Shown: positions 1-9,153 of the stretch, in pieces | How the letters are laid out: the number at the start of each line of letters is the position of its first letter | Position numbering within the stretch: the stretch's first letter is position 1 | DNA from: an uncultured Bacilli bacterium | Lineage (GTDB): Bacteria > Bacillota_I > Bacilli_A > RF39 > UBA660 | Direction of reading: 5' to 3' | NCBI GenBank assembly: GCA_910578855.1 | Contig: CAJTRV010000001.1 | Span: 1 to 64,000 of the forward strand | DNA length: 64,000 nt | Program-made: the position numbers and the translations under genes | The notes under the pieces: generated by a model | Database searches by the model: none | Seen by the model: only the letters and a program-made list of their open reading frames with translations | What the model was told of the DNA's origin: nothing

Positions 1-737
1 ATACCATTACCATAATCGGTGGAAATGCTTTTAATAATAAGGGTTTAACGTCAGTATTGCTTCCAAATGGTATCACCAAAATTGACTCCCATGCTTTTAT
101 GAGTAATTCTTTAACGAGGATTACGATACCGAATTCTGTAAAAACGATAGGAAATAGTGTTTTCTCAGGGAATACTTTAACGGAAATTGACATTCCTTCT
201 AGTGTAACGTCAATAGGAACTTCAGCCTTTACGAACAATAAGATGCCGATAGAAAAAGCATTTATCTATAATCGTAATAGTGATGGGTCTGAAAATAAGG
301 ATAGCTTAAATAGTTATGCGGGATCAGCTACTGAAGTTATCTTGCCAGAGAATATTACGGTAATTGGCAACCTTGCTTTTCATGGTTCTAAAATACGGCA
401 AATTGTACTTCATGATCAGTTAACAATGATTGGTGGGGGAGCATTTCAGTCTAATCACGAACTTACTTCGGTAGTGATTCCTGCGAGTGTAACGAGCATA
501 GGTGGTTCAAGTTTTGCTGGATGTTGGAAATTATCGAGTGTAGAATTTAAGGGGAATGTTCCGAACATTGATCAACCAGGAGTATTTGTTAATTCTACAC
601 CTTTAATGAAAGAGAACACCATTAAAGTGCCAGCTGGTACTTTAGAGCAATATAAAACAGCAAGAGCGGGCTCATATTCAACCGGAAGAACATGGTTTGG
701 AAGTGACAATGCCAGTTTAGATGCATTTTATGAATAA
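1..737 (+). CDS. BspA-type leucine-rich repeat protein, 3' part only
   Basis: The frame is open from base 3 of the window, so the start lies upstream. The visible ~245 residues are repeats of the LRR_5/BspA type: short units such as 'ITxIxxxAFxxNxLTxITIPxSVxxIG' recur about every 23 residues. Such proteins are usually secreted or surface-attached and bind host or matrix ligands. No sorting signal or membrane anchor follows; the protein ends 'SLDAFYE', so attachment, if any, must be N-terminal or by another route. A terminator hairpin follows about 50 bases downstream. The family call is firm; the ligand is unknown. Confidence 0.8.
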   Translation, partial: TITIIGGNAFNNKGLTSVLLPNGITKIDSHAFMSNSLTRITIPNSVKTIGNSVFSGNTLTEIDIPSSVTSIGTSAFTNNKMPIEKAFIYNRNSDGSENKDSLNSYAGSATEVILPENITVIGNLAFHGSKIRQIVLHDQLTMIGGGAFQSNHELTSVVIPASVTSIGGSSFAGCWKLSSVEFKGNVPNIDQPGVFVNSTPLMKENTIKVPAGTLEQYKTARAGSYSTGRTWFGSDNASLDAFYE

Positions 738-786
738 CATGATATGAAAGAATCAGAATTTACTGAAAGACAAAAATGTTACCAAC

Positions 787-823
787 AAAAAAACCTCTAG
801 TTTTGATAACTAGGGGTTTTTGA
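787..823. terminator. Bidirectional intrinsic terminator
   Basis: A 12-bp near-perfect stem (791-802 with 808-819, one wobble) is flanked by A- and T-runs. It lies between the plus-strand LRR gene and the minus-strand CPBP protease gene and can serve both. Confidence 0.8.
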
Positions 824-842
824 TTGTACATTGGGTAAATAA

Positions 843-1544
843 TTATCCAAATATTAAGATGAATACTTGTATTGCCATTAAAAGTCCATTATGGAAGAAA
901 TGAAGACCCATGGTTGTAAAAATATTGTCTGTCTTAGTTAAAATATAAGCAAAGACTAAACCTGGAATACTATAAGGAATAATATAAAGAAATTGACTAA
1001 AACTTGTTGCCCCTAAGACGTGGAGTCCGCCAAAAATGAAGCCTGACACTAAAATAAAGACAATATCCCATTTAGGAATAAGATTGCGAATCGCTTGGCG
1101 AAAGATAAGCTCTTCAATTACTGGAGCAAAGAAGACAGCTGATAAATAGGTATATATAGGGGATTTTCCGAACATATCGATAATATCATTTTGATTGCTC
1201 GCTCCTCCGAAGTCCTTTGAGAATGCCATAATTAAAAAATTACTAACCATCATCAGTCCAATGAGTAAAAACCAATATTTAAAATAGGTTTGGAAGTATG
1301 TTTGATGATGTTTTTTTAAGTCCTGCCATTTTTCAATGATAAGTTTATGAAAGATTAATAAGATGAAAGACAACATCAATATTTCATAGATCCCCATGTA
1401 AATTGTTTTTACGATTGTTGGAACATAGTTTAAATCAATATGGAGTAATGTAAATGGTAGGGTATTGAATAGTGGTAAAATAAAGTAAACACCCATCGCA
1501 GCAATTCCACGAATGATATTTTTTCTATTACTTTTTTGTTTCAT
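843..1544 (-). CDS. CPBP family intramembrane metalloprotease
   Basis: 233-residue polytopic membrane protein with the CPBP (Abi) signature: EELIFRQ (E144, E145, R149), the second motif FGGLHVLG (H175) and the third HFFHNG (H218, N219). Family members are Rce1-like membrane proteases, often linked to bacteriocin immunity or surface-protein processing. About seven hydrophobic segments are visible. It is transcribed away from rimP; a TGGTATAAT extended -10 on the minus strand (TATAAT as ATTATA at 1565-1570) sits upstream of the ATG. No neighbouring bacteriocin gene is seen, so the role is open. Confidence 0.85.
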   Translation of the reverse strand: MKQKSNRKNIIRGIAAMGVYFILPLFNTLPFTLLHIDLNYVPTIVKTIYMGIYEILMLSFILLIFHKLIIEKWQDLKKHHQTYFQTYFKYWFLLIGLMMVSNFLIMAFSKDFGGASNQNDIIDMFGKSPIYTYLSAVFFAPVIEELIFRQAIRNLIPKWDIVFILVSGFIFGGLHVLGATSFSQFLYIIPYSIPGLVFAYILTKTDNIFTTMGLHFFHNGLLMAIQVFILIFG

Positions 1545-1601
1545 GATTGATCATCTCCATTCTCATTATACCAAAAAATATGCAAAAATCTTTAAAAAAT
1601 G

Positions 1602-1630
1602 TTAAAAAAAGAAAGATTCTATGATATAAT
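1602..1630 (+). promoter_or_regulatory. Promoter of the rimP-nusA-infB operon
   Basis: Extended -10 TG-A-TATAAT (TATAAT at 1625-1630) with a weak -35 TTAAAA at 1602-1607, spacing 17. It lies about 65 bases before the rimP start. Confidence 0.55.
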
Positions 1631-1652
1631 ACAAATAGATTGACTTGAAGAG

Positions 1653-1674
1653 AAGAGTGGGCACCCCCACTCTT
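1653..1674 (+). promoter_or_regulatory. Leader hairpin before rimP
   Basis: A perfect 9-bp stem (AAGAGTGGG at 1653-1661 with CCCACTCTT at 1666-1674) closes a 4-base loop in the leader, about 20 bases before the rimP start. Hairpins of this kind are common ahead of rimP in Firmicutes. There is no U-run, so it is not an intrinsic terminator; a role in RNA stability or regulation is inferred. Confidence 0.5.
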
Positions 1675-1695
1675 TCCTGTAGAAAGAAGGTATTT

Positions 1696-1950
1696 ATGGA
1701 AATAGTCACAACGGTAAGGGCATTAATAGAACCGACGATTGTCGAACATGGCTACCGTATTGATCATATTGAGTATGTCAAAGAGGGAGGCCTATATTTT
1801 CTTCGGGTAGTAATAGATAAAGAGGGGTTTATTACAATTGATGATTGTGTTATTGTAAGTAAATTAATTAATCCAATCTTAGATTCGGAAGATCCGATTG
1901 CTGATAATTATATATTAGATGTATGTTCTAAAGAGAAAGGTAGTGAATAA
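1696..1950 (+). CDS. rimP: Ribosome maturation factor RimP, N-terminal domain only
   Basis: The 84 residues match the RimP N-terminal alpha/beta domain (EPTIVEHGYRIDHIEY..., GGLYFLRVVIDKEG, IDDCVIVSKLINPILD). RimP helps 30S assembly. The usual protein is about 150 residues; here the stretch that normally reads LEVSSPGLDRPL is replaced by LDVCSKEKGSE and a stop, so the C-terminal SH3-like domain is missing. The ATG at 1696 follows AAAGAAGG at a good distance; an earlier TTG at 1645 lies inside the leader hairpin region and is unlikely. nusA starts 2 bases after the stop, so there is no room for the lost domain downstream. Confidence 0.85.
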   Translation: MEIVTTVRALIEPTIVEHGYRIDHIEYVKEGGLYFLRVVIDKEGFITIDDCVIVSKLINPILDSEDPIADNYILDVCSKEKGSE

Positions 1951-1951
1951 A

Positions 1952-3172
1952 ATGGATACGAAGGCATTTAAAAAGGCAGTAGAAGTATTGAATAAAGAAA
2001 AGGGAATTGATATTGATTATATTTATGATGCGATGGAATTAGCCCTTAATTCAGCATATAAAAAGAATCATCATTTACCAAATAGTCGTGTTGAAGTTGA
2101 CAAAGATACAGGTGATTTTCATGTATATTCTTTTAAGACAGTAGTGAATGATCCAGATGAAATGGGAATTATTAACGGGCAGGAAATCGATGACTTTTAT
2201 GATGAGTTTGGTGATGCACTAGATGCACAATTAGAACGGATCGAAGCAGGGGAAGAAATTGCTGATGAAGAAAAGCTTACAGAACCTAAGGAGATCAAGT
2301 TTGATTCGCGCATTCATTTGACATTAGAGGAAGCTCGTAAAATTGTACCAGGAATTGAAATTGGTGAGACTATTGAGGAGGAAGTAACTCCTAAAGATTT
2401 TGGGCGGGTGGCCGCAGCCACTGCGAAACAAGTTGTCGTTCAAAAAATTCGTGAAGCAGAACGAAATAATATTATGGAAGAATTTAGCGAAGCTGAAGGA
2501 GAAATGATGACAGGAATTGTCGCTATGGAAGATGTTCGAAATTATTATATCGATCTTGGAAAGACCCAGGGAATTCTACCAAAAAGTGAAACGATTCCAG
2601 GTGAGACAATTAAAATGGGATCGAGTATTAAAGTATATGTTAGTAAAGTGGATAACAATGGAAAAGGACCGTTAATTCTTTTATCACGAACGCATTATGG
2701 ATTTGTAAAACGTCTCTTTGAATTAGAGATTCCAGAAGTAAATGAGGGAATTATTTTAATCTATAGTGTTGCTAGAGATGCGGGAAATAGAACGAAGATT
2801 GCCGTATATTCAGAGAATCATAATGTTGATCCAGTAGGATCATGTATCGGTCAAAATGGGTCGCGTATTAATATGATTATCAAAGAATTAAATGGAGAAC
2901 GAATTGATGTTATTCCGTATGATCCAGTTGATACTAAGTTCATTGAAAATGCGTTAAGTCCAGCTAAAAATTTACATGTTCTAATCATGGATGAGGTGAA
3001 AAAAGAGGCAATGGTAATTATCGATCAGGAAAATTTATCAAAAGCAGTAGGAAAAAAAGGTTTAAATGTAAGATTAGCTTCACGACTAACGCACTATAGA
3101 ATCGATGTAAAAACGTATGAACAGGCGAGTGAAATGGGAATTCATATCAAGCCTAGTAAGGATTATGAATAA
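1952..3172 (+). CDS. nusA: Transcription termination/antitermination protein NusA
   Basis: 406 residues: N-terminal RNA-polymerase-binding domain, S1 domain (around TGIVAMEDVRNYYIDLG...GILP), then KH1 and KH2 (VGSCIGQNGSRI and AVGKKGLNVRLASRLTHYRIDV). NusA binds RNA polymerase and nascent RNA and modulates pausing and termination. An acidic segment, roughly residues 68-118 (rich in D and E), is inserted between the N-terminal strand FHVYSFKTVV and the conserved HLTLEEARKI; it is longer than in typical Bacilli NusA. The start at 1952 follows AAAGG; an upstream ATG at 1919 lies within rimP. It overlaps rnpM by one base (TAATG). Confidence 0.95.
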   Translation: MDTKAFKKAVEVLNKEKGIDIDYIYDAMELALNSAYKKNHHLPNSRVEVDKDTGDFHVYSFKTVVNDPDEMGIINGQEIDDFYDEFGDALDAQLERIEAGEEIADEEKLTEPKEIKFDSRIHLTLEEARKIVPGIEIGETIEEEVTPKDFGRVAAATAKQVVVQKIREAERNNIMEEFSEAEGEMMTGIVAMEDVRNYYIDLGKTQGILPKSETIPGETIKMGSSIKVYVSKVDNNGKGPLILLSRTHYGFVKRLFELEIPEVNEGIILIYSVARDAGNRTKIAVYSENHNVDPVGSCIGQNGSRINMIIKELNGERIDVIPYDPVDTKFIENALSPAKNLHVLIMDEVKKEAMVIIDQENLSKAVGKKGLNVRLASRLTHYRIDVKTYEQASEMGIHIKPSKDYE

Positions 3173-3432
3173 TGAAGCCTAAGAAGATACCGATGCGTAG
3201 TTGTGTTGTAACGAAAGAACGTTATCCTAAAGCAGAGTTAGTACGAGTAGTAAGAACGCCAGAAGGAGAAGTTGTGATTGATAGAGCTGGTCGCATGAAT
3301 GGTCGCGGTGCTTATTTAAAAAGGGATCTTACAGTAATTGAGAAAGCGCAACAGACAGGTGTTTTAAAGCGACATTTAGAAGTTACCATACCTGATGCGA
3401 TATATGATGAATTAAAAGAGTTAGTAAAGTAG
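3172..3432 (+). CDS. rnpM: RNase P modulator RnpM (YlxR family)
   Basis: 86 residues with the YlxR/DUF448 signature: MRSCVVTKERYPKAELVRVVR and GRMNGRGAYLKRD. Members of this family bind RNA, and in Bacillus subtilis YlxR modulates RNase P. It is in its usual place after nusA, starting in a TAATG overlap that suggests translational coupling. The ylxQ (L7Ae-like) gene that normally follows is missing. Confidence 0.9.
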   Translation: MKPKKIPMRSCVVTKERYPKAELVRVVRTPEGEVVIDRAGRMNGRGAYLKRDLTVIEKAQQTGVLKRHLEVTIPDAIYDELKELVK

Positions 3433-3437
3433 GTGGT

Positions 3438-3884
3438 ATGATGGGTCAAAGAGTTAGTTTTGACGAGTACTTTATGCAGCTTGCACATTTGATAGCAAGT
3501 CGTTCTACTTGTCTATCACGGTCGGTCGGAGCAGTCATTGTGAGAGATAACCACATTATTGCAACTGGATATAATGGTGCACCTCGGGGAGTTTCTCACT
3601 GCCTCGATACTGGTTGTATTAGGCGAGAGCATGATATTCCTAGTGGGGAACGACTAGATATTTGCAAAGCAGTACATGCTGAGCAGAATGCGATTATTGA
3701 AGCTGCCTATAATGGGGTATCTACCAAGGGTGCTAGTATCTATGTGACGGTAACCCCATGTTTTACCTGTGCGAAAATGTTAGTCAATGCTGGCATAAAA
3801 GAGATTATTATTGATGGCGATTATCCATCACCGAGTAGTAGATCACTCTTTGAAGAAGTTGGTATTAAGTTGAAGAAATTATAA
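3438..3884 (+). CDS. dCMP deaminase (ComEB-like)
   Basis: 148 residues with the zinc cytidine/dCMP deaminase motifs HAEQ (H80, E82) and PCFTC (C108, C111), plus the dCMP-deaminase-like extra zinc region with GCIRREHDIPSGE. It converts dCMP to dUMP for dTTP synthesis. ATG codons at 3438 and 3441 share the GGTGG ribosome site, so the exact start is uncertain by one codon. Its position inside the nusA-infB operon, where ylxQ normally lies, is unusual. Confidence 0.9.
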   Translation: MMGQRVSFDEYFMQLAHLIASRSTCLSRSVGAVIVRDNHIIATGYNGAPRGVSHCLDTGCIRREHDIPSGERLDICKAVHAEQNAIIEAAYNGVSTKGASIYVTVTPCFTCAKMLVNAGIKEIIIDGDYPSPSSRSLFEEVGIKLKKL

Positions 3885-3911
3885 CAAAATAGAAAGAAAG
3901 AGGTGATGTTT

Positions 3912-6035
3912 ATGATGAGTGTATTAGAGTATGCACAAGATGTCAATAAAACAGTAGAGGAAATTCTAGAAAAATGTAAGGAGCTAGGAATTGAGGTTAG
4001 TACAGAGGATGATTTATTAGATCAAGATGGAATTACGATTCTTGATAATGCTTTTCCTGTGGAAACAGAACGTGAAGCCGAAGAACAGTTAGAAGATTTG
4101 GTAGAAGAGATTATTGAGCAAGAAGAAATCGAAGTCGATAATACAGTTAAGAAACAAAAACTAAAAAAGGCAACTAAGTCTACGGGGCCATCTAAAGGAA
4201 ATAATTTGACAAAGAAGGAACTTGCGAAGAAGAAAAAACAGATGTACAAAAACAAGGAAAAGTTGCAGAGTAATGCTCCTACTATTAATGATGATGTGGT
4301 ATTATATCGTGAAAATATGACCATTGGTGACCTTGCCAAGGCACTTCATGTTGGGGCTGCTGATTTGGTAAAGAAATTGTTTTCACTAGGAATTATGTGT
4401 ACGATTAACCACTCATTGAGCTTTGAAAATGCTGAATTATTGGTTGTTGATTATGACAAAGAGTTAAAAAGGGAAGAGACTGCTGACGTAACCAATTTTG
4501 AGGAATTTGAGATCAATGATCGAACTGAAGATTTGCAATTAAGACCGCCTGTTGTTACGATTATGGGTCATGTCGATCACGGGAAGACAACTTTGTTAGA
4601 TACTATCCGTAAAACAAGTGTTGCTGCCGGTGAAGCTGGAGGAATTACCCAGGCGATTAGTGCATATCAAGTGACACACCAAGGAAATAAAATTACCTTT
4701 ATCGATACTCCTGGTCATGCCGCTTTTACAGAAATGCGGGCCCGGGGAGCAAGTATAACGGATGTTATTATCATCATTGTTGCCGCTGATGATGGGGTTA
4801 TGCCGCAAACGAAAGAAGCAGTTGATCATGCAAAAGCAGCTGGAGTTCCTATTATTGTAGCAATTAATAAGATGGATAAACCAGGTGCTAATCCTGAGCG
4901 AATTATGACGGAGTTATCAGAGTATGGATTGACTCCTGATGAATGGGGTGGTGATACCCTCTATAATAAGATTGTTGCTGCTGATGGAACGGGAATTGAT
5001 GCGTTATTAGAAAATATTACGTTAATTGCCGAGATGCAGGAATATAAAGCCAATCCTAACCGATATGCGGTGGGAACTGTGGTTGAGTCAAGACTTGATA
5101 AACATCTAGGACCAGTAACGACGATTTTAATTCAAAATGGGACGCTTCGCTTAGGGGATCCAATCGTGGTTGGAACAGCGTTTGGAAAGATTCGAACGAT
5201 GAAAAATGATCTTGGAATGGAAATCACGGAAGCATTACCAAGTACACCAGTTGAGATCACCGGAATTAATGAGGTGCCAAGTGCTGGGGATAGATTTATG
5301 GCTTTTGAAACTGAAAAACAAGCTCGTAATGTTGGAGAAACGCGAAAACAACAGGCTAAATTACGTGATAATAAAGCAACAGCTAGTGTGTCACTCGATG
5401 ATTTGTTCTCAAAAATCAAAGAGGGGATCAAAGAAATTAATGTCATCATTAAAGCTGATGTTAATGGTAGTGCCGAAGCTGTTAAAAATTCACTTGAGAA
5501 GTTACAAGTGGAAGATGTTCGGATTAAAGTAATTCGTAGTAGCGTTGGATCAATTACCGAAAGTGATATTGTTCTTGCCAAAGCTAGTAATGCACTTATG
5601 ATCGGATTTAATGTTCGACCAAATAATCAGATTAAAGATTATGCCAAAGAGAATGGTGTCGACATTCGACTTTATAACATTATTTATAAAGTTGTAGAAG
5701 AAATGGAAGCAGCGATGAAGGGAATGTTGGAACCAGTTTATGAAGAAAAGGTAATGGGAACAGCTGAGGTAAGACAATTATTCAAATTCTCAAAAGTAGG
5801 AATTATTGCCGGAAGTTATGTTGCTGATGGTATCATAAAACGGGATGCCAAAGCACGTATTATCCGCGATGGAATTGTGATCTATGATGGTAATATTAAT
5901 TCTATTCAACGAGGAAAAGATGCCGCTAAAGAAGTGAAAAAGGGAATTGAATGTGGAATTACAATTGAAAATTATGCTGACATCAAAGAAGGCGATGTTA
6001 TTGAGGCCTATGAAATGGTGGAAATAAAACGTTAA
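3912..6035 (+). CDS. infB: Translation initiation factor IF-2
   Basis: 707 residues: IF2 N-terminal helical domain, a short Lys-rich linker, a second IF2_N domain, then the G domain with G1 GHVDHGKTT (219-227), DTPGH and NKMD, and domains II-IV. The GTPase places initiator tRNA on the 30S subunit. Two adjacent ATGs (3912, 3915) follow AAGAGGTG; the GTG at 3903 is part of that ribosome site and is not used. The N-terminal region is short compared with Bacillus or E. coli IF-2. A terminator follows directly. Confidence 0.95.
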   Translation: MMSVLEYAQDVNKTVEEILEKCKELGIEVSTEDDLLDQDGITILDNAFPVETEREAEEQLEDLVEEIIEQEEIEVDNTVKKQKLKKATKSTGPSKGNNLTKKELAKKKKQMYKNKEKLQSNAPTINDDVVLYRENMTIGDLAKALHVGAADLVKKLFSLGIMCTINHSLSFENAELLVVDYDKELKREETADVTNFEEFEINDRTEDLQLRPPVVTIMGHVDHGKTTLLDTIRKTSVAAGEAGGITQAISAYQVTHQGNKITFIDTPGHAAFTEMRARGASITDVIIIIVAADDGVMPQTKEAVDHAKAAGVPIIVAINKMDKPGANPERIMTELSEYGLTPDEWGGDTLYNKIVAADGTGIDALLENITLIAEMQEYKANPNRYAVGTVVESRLDKHLGPVTTILIQNGTLRLGDPIVVGTAFGKIRTMKNDLGMEITEALPSTPVEITGINEVPSAGDRFMAFETEKQARNVGETRKQQAKLRDNKATASVSLDDLFSKIKEGIKEINVIIKADVNGSAEAVKNSLEKLQVEDVRIKVIRSSVGSITESDIVLAKASNALMIGFNVRPNNQIKDYAKENGVDIRLYNIIYKVVEEMEAAMKGMLEPVYEEKVMGTAEVRQLFKFSKVGIIAGSYVADGIIKRDAKARIIRDGIVIYDGNINSIQRGKDAAKEVKKGIECGITIENYADIKEGDVIEAYEMVEIKR

Positions 6036-6073
6036 AAAAATAGACGTTCAACAATGATTGAATGTCTATTTTT
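6036..6073. terminator. Bidirectional intrinsic terminator
   Basis: A 14-bp stem with one G-T wobble (6038-6051 with 6058-6071) is flanked by A7 on the left and T5 on the right. It separates infB from the convergent minus-strand gene, whose stop lies inside it. Confidence 0.85.
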
Positions 6074-7010
6074 CTTTGGTTAAAGTTTGGTTAATTTCAG
6101 AATCAGCAACAATTTTTTCTAATAAGTGATAAGCGGTTACTAGTTTATGTTCTTGGGTTTGATCTGTCGCTTCTAAATGGTCCATTAGATCAAAAACAAT
6201 CATATAGGGAATATAACGAGGCCATGATTTATCTGTTTGAATTTCGGCTCCTTCGATCATTTTATAATCTTGGAGATATTGTTTGAATCCGACAATCTCA
6301 TTTCGTTGCTTCCAATACTTGGTTTTGACAGTGGTAAACATTCCCGCATGGAAACTAATCATCCAAACAACAGTAAGAATAATTGAAAAGATGGGAATCA
6401 TTAATAGTGTATTGTTGTGAATCATTGAAAACAAATAAAATTCAGCAACCGCAAAAATTAACGTAATAAAGATAATGGCATTATTGGTGTAATAGCTTTT
6501 TGATACTTTGGTAGAAATACTCGAAAGAAGACTTTTCAACCGAAGAACTTCATCGACATCTTTTGTTAGTTTTTTGATATAGTCATTTAATAAGATTTTA
6601 TCTTCCCCTTTGAGAATAAAGTGGATAATACTCTGCTCCATAATATCTAAGTCTTGGATGTCTCGGATGGTGTTGTCACGAATTACAATATCGGTATTGG
6701 TATAATGCTTTGCAATTTCTAACCGAAGATATTCGCGTGAAACTAAGTCCATGATAGTTGCAATTAAATCTTGATATCGGGCAGATCGTTCATTGGAGAT
6801 ACACCCGGCAATTAATGGCGATGTATTTTTTGGTAAAGCGTGATGATAGATAACTTTGGATGCTTGAATTTTTTTCTTTTGCTCAATCTTATATAAAATA
6901 TAGGCAATTAAAAATAAGAGTTGTCCAAGAATGAAGTAAAAGCAAGTATTTGGTAGTAGAAGACAAGCACATAGTAATAGGCTGTTGATTAAAATAATAA
7001 TAAAATTCAT
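6066..7010 (-). CDS. DUF2207-like membrane protein
   Basis: 314 residues. Two hydrophobic helices at the N-terminus, a cytosolic domain with 'LVSREYLRLEI' and 'EQSIIHFIL', a central pair of membrane helices, and a C-terminal part 'FKQYLQDY...WPRYIPYMIVFDLMDHL'. This pattern matches the C-terminal portion of DUF2207 (YciQ-like) membrane proteins, though the beta-rich extracellular N-terminal domain of full-length members is absent. Function unknown. The gene sits between infB and rbfA, splitting the usual operon. Confidence 0.6.
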   Translation of the reverse strand: MNFIIILINSLLLCACLLLPNTCFYFILGQLLFLIAYILYKIEQKKKIQASKVIYHHALPKNTSPLIAGCISNERSARYQDLIATIMDLVSREYLRLEIAKHYTNTDIVIRDNTIRDIQDLDIMEQSIIHFILKGEDKILLNDYIKKLTKDVDEVLRLKSLLSSISTKVSKSYYTNNAIIFITLIFAVAEFYLFSMIHNNTLLMIPIFSIILTVVWMISFHAGMFTTVKTKYWKQRNEIVGFKQYLQDYKMIEGAEIQTDKSWPRYIPYMIVFDLMDHLEATDQTQEHKLVTAYHLLEKIVADSEINQTLTKEK

Positions 7011-7113
7011 ATAAAATCCTCTATTCTAAGCATTATTTTATCATAAACGAGTAGTGGCCACAAGAGAAAAGATTGGATTCAATGAAGATAATGAATGAAA
7101 ATGGAAGAATACG

Positions 7114-7122
7114 TGATATAAT
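7114..7122 (+). promoter_or_regulatory. Extended -10 promoter of rbfA
   Basis: TG-A-TATAAT at 7114-7122, without a clear -35, about 18 bases before the rbfA start. Because rbfA is cut off from infB by a convergent gene it needs its own promoter. Confidence 0.5.
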
Positions 7123-7139
7123 AATAGCGAGGTGATAGT

Positions 7140-7487
7140 ATGAGTATAAAAATTGATCGAATTGCAAGTATGTTAGAAAAAGAAATTAGTTATATTTTAA
7201 TGATGGAAGTGAAAGATGCTGATATCAAATTTGTAACAGTAACTGGTGTAAAATTAACGACGGATCTTTCTTATGCAAAAGTGTATGTTACGGTTTTAGA
7301 TGATTGTAAAAAGGATGCGACGATGCGTGCTTTGAAGGATGCGAGTGGTTTTATTCGTCATGAGTTGTATGATCGAGTTGATATTCGTCATATTCCTGAG
7401 CTAGAATTTGTCTATGATGAATCGATTGAATATGGTAAGAAAATTGAAACAATTATCGAAGAAATTCATGGAGAACAATCAGAATAA
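7140..7487 (+). CDS. rbfA: Ribosome-binding factor A
   Basis: 115 residues, full length for RbfA: KH-like fold beginning IDRIASMLEKEISYIL, then VTVTGVKLTTDLSYAKVYVTVL and VDIRHIPELEFVYDESIEYGKKIE. It binds 16S rRNA near the 5' end during 30S maturation. Ribosome site GAGGTGAT precedes the ATG. The truB gene that often follows is not here; an ABC exporter comes next after about 130 bases without a recognisable gene. Confidence 0.93.
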   Translation: MSIKIDRIASMLEKEISYILMMEVKDADIKFVTVTGVKLTTDLSYAKVYVTVLDDCKKDATMRALKDASGFIRHELYDRVDIRHIPELEFVYDESIEYGKKIETIIEEIHGEQSE

Positions 7488-7621
7488 AAAAATGATGTTA
7501 ATAAATTTGATTAGTATAATAGTGAATTAAAGGGTATTCTTGCGTTTTTTTGTTTAGAATATTATTTGTTATTACTATTATTTAAAGTAGCAATTTTTTA
7601 TGGTGAAAAAGAGGTGAGAAA

Positions 7622-9153
7622 TTGAAAGATAAGAAAGATGAGAAACAAAAGACGAATTTTAAAGATTTCAAAATCATTGTTCAATATTTAAAAAAACGAA
7701 AATTAAAATTATTTATGTATTTATTACTAGTAGGCGTAACGATGTTACCAGACGCTTTTGGACCGTTGCTATGGGGATTGGGACTAGAAGCTTTGGTTGC
7801 TAAAGATATGGCAATGTTTTGTTGGTATCTGATTGGCTATCAGACCATTCATATATTAGCTTATTCTATTTTAATGTCTCCTCGTCAGCGATTATATAAT
7901 GATTTAGAACTTGAATTTACGAAAAATATAACCAAGGATTTATATATTAAGGTTGATCAATTACCAGCGCGCGCGTTTGAAGAAATAGGGGTTGGAGAAT
8001 TTATCAATCGGCTATATAACGATCCTGAACGAGTGATGAGTTTATTAAATAAGATTATTCAACTTACTTTACGAAGTATTGTTGCTATTTTTGCCGTTAT
8101 CTTAGCATTTTCTATTTCCTTAGTTTTAGGAATTGAAGTGATTATTTTTGGATTTCTAATGGGCTTGATATCATATCGATATTTTCCTAGAATTAAAAAA
8201 ATTCAAAGAGAAATAAAACAAGAGTCAGATGCCTATGTAAAGAATGCAACCGAGAATATTACCGGAATTAGAGAAATAAAGTCTTTGGGAATTAAAAAGA
8301 ATATTGAGAAATCGTTATTTCAGACAGTGGATCAATTATTCCATAATTCTAAGAAGAGTGCAAATAATGAAATGGATTATTATTCGATAAACAATGGACT
8401 ATATTACCTATTACAATTTGTTATTATTTTAACATGTGGATACTATTTTATCGAGGGCCATATTGCTTATACGTTATTTATCATGATGCAAAGTTATATT
8501 TGGCGCATTGATTCCGTGGTAGAAAGTATTAGTGATTTTGGTGTTAACTTTAATAAAGTAGCCGTGTCACTTAGCCGAATGAATGATATTTTACAAAATC
8601 GATTATATCCGGATGAGACTTTTGGTGATGTTACTTTAACGGATCCAGTTGGTTATGTTAAGATGAAGAATGTAAAATTTCGCTATAGTGATGAAGAAGA
8701 TTATACGTTGAAGGGATTAAATTTGGATGTGATGCCAAATAAAAAAATTGCTATCGTTGGACGTAGTGGTAATGGAAAGAGTACGATATTTAATTTATTG
8801 TTACGTTATTTCGATGCAACTAGTGGAGAGATAACGATTGATGATATTCCTATTCAAAATTTAACGGAAGAATCATTGCGTCATAATATTTCCATTATTC
8901 GCCAAACACCATTTTTATTTAATATGTCAATTTTGGATAATTTTAGATTGGTAAATCCAAAAGTAACCTTAAAGGCTGTTAGAGAAATATGTAAGAAAGC
9001 ATATATTGATGATTATATTATGGGTTTACCAAAGAAATATCACACGATTATTGGAGAAGGTGGGGTCAATTTAAGTGGTGGTCAAAAGCAACGATTAGCC
9101 ATTGCTAGAACTTTGTTATTGAATACAAAGATTATCCTATTTGATGAGGCAAC
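7622..9153 (+). pseudogene. ABC exporter (membrane domain plus ATPase), 5' part, split by the ICE
   Basis: TTG start after GAGGTGAGAAA. An ABC_membrane domain with about six helices is followed by an ATPase domain: Walker A GRSGNGKST, signature LSGGQKQRLAIARTLLL and Walker B IILFDEAT. The chromosomal frame stops being homologous inside the D-loop; reading on into the element adds an unrelated tail and a stop at 9217. Joined to 58572-58797 it gives an uninterrupted 585-codon gene ending with the H-loop AHRLST. In the present state the ATPase lacks its D-loop and switch histidine and should be inactive. Upstream or downstream partner genes are not visible, so a homodimeric exporter is likely. 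Confidence 0.92.

Noticed and set aside
4022..5777. Several minus-strand frames within infB
   Set aside because: All are shadows of a highly conserved plus-strand gene.
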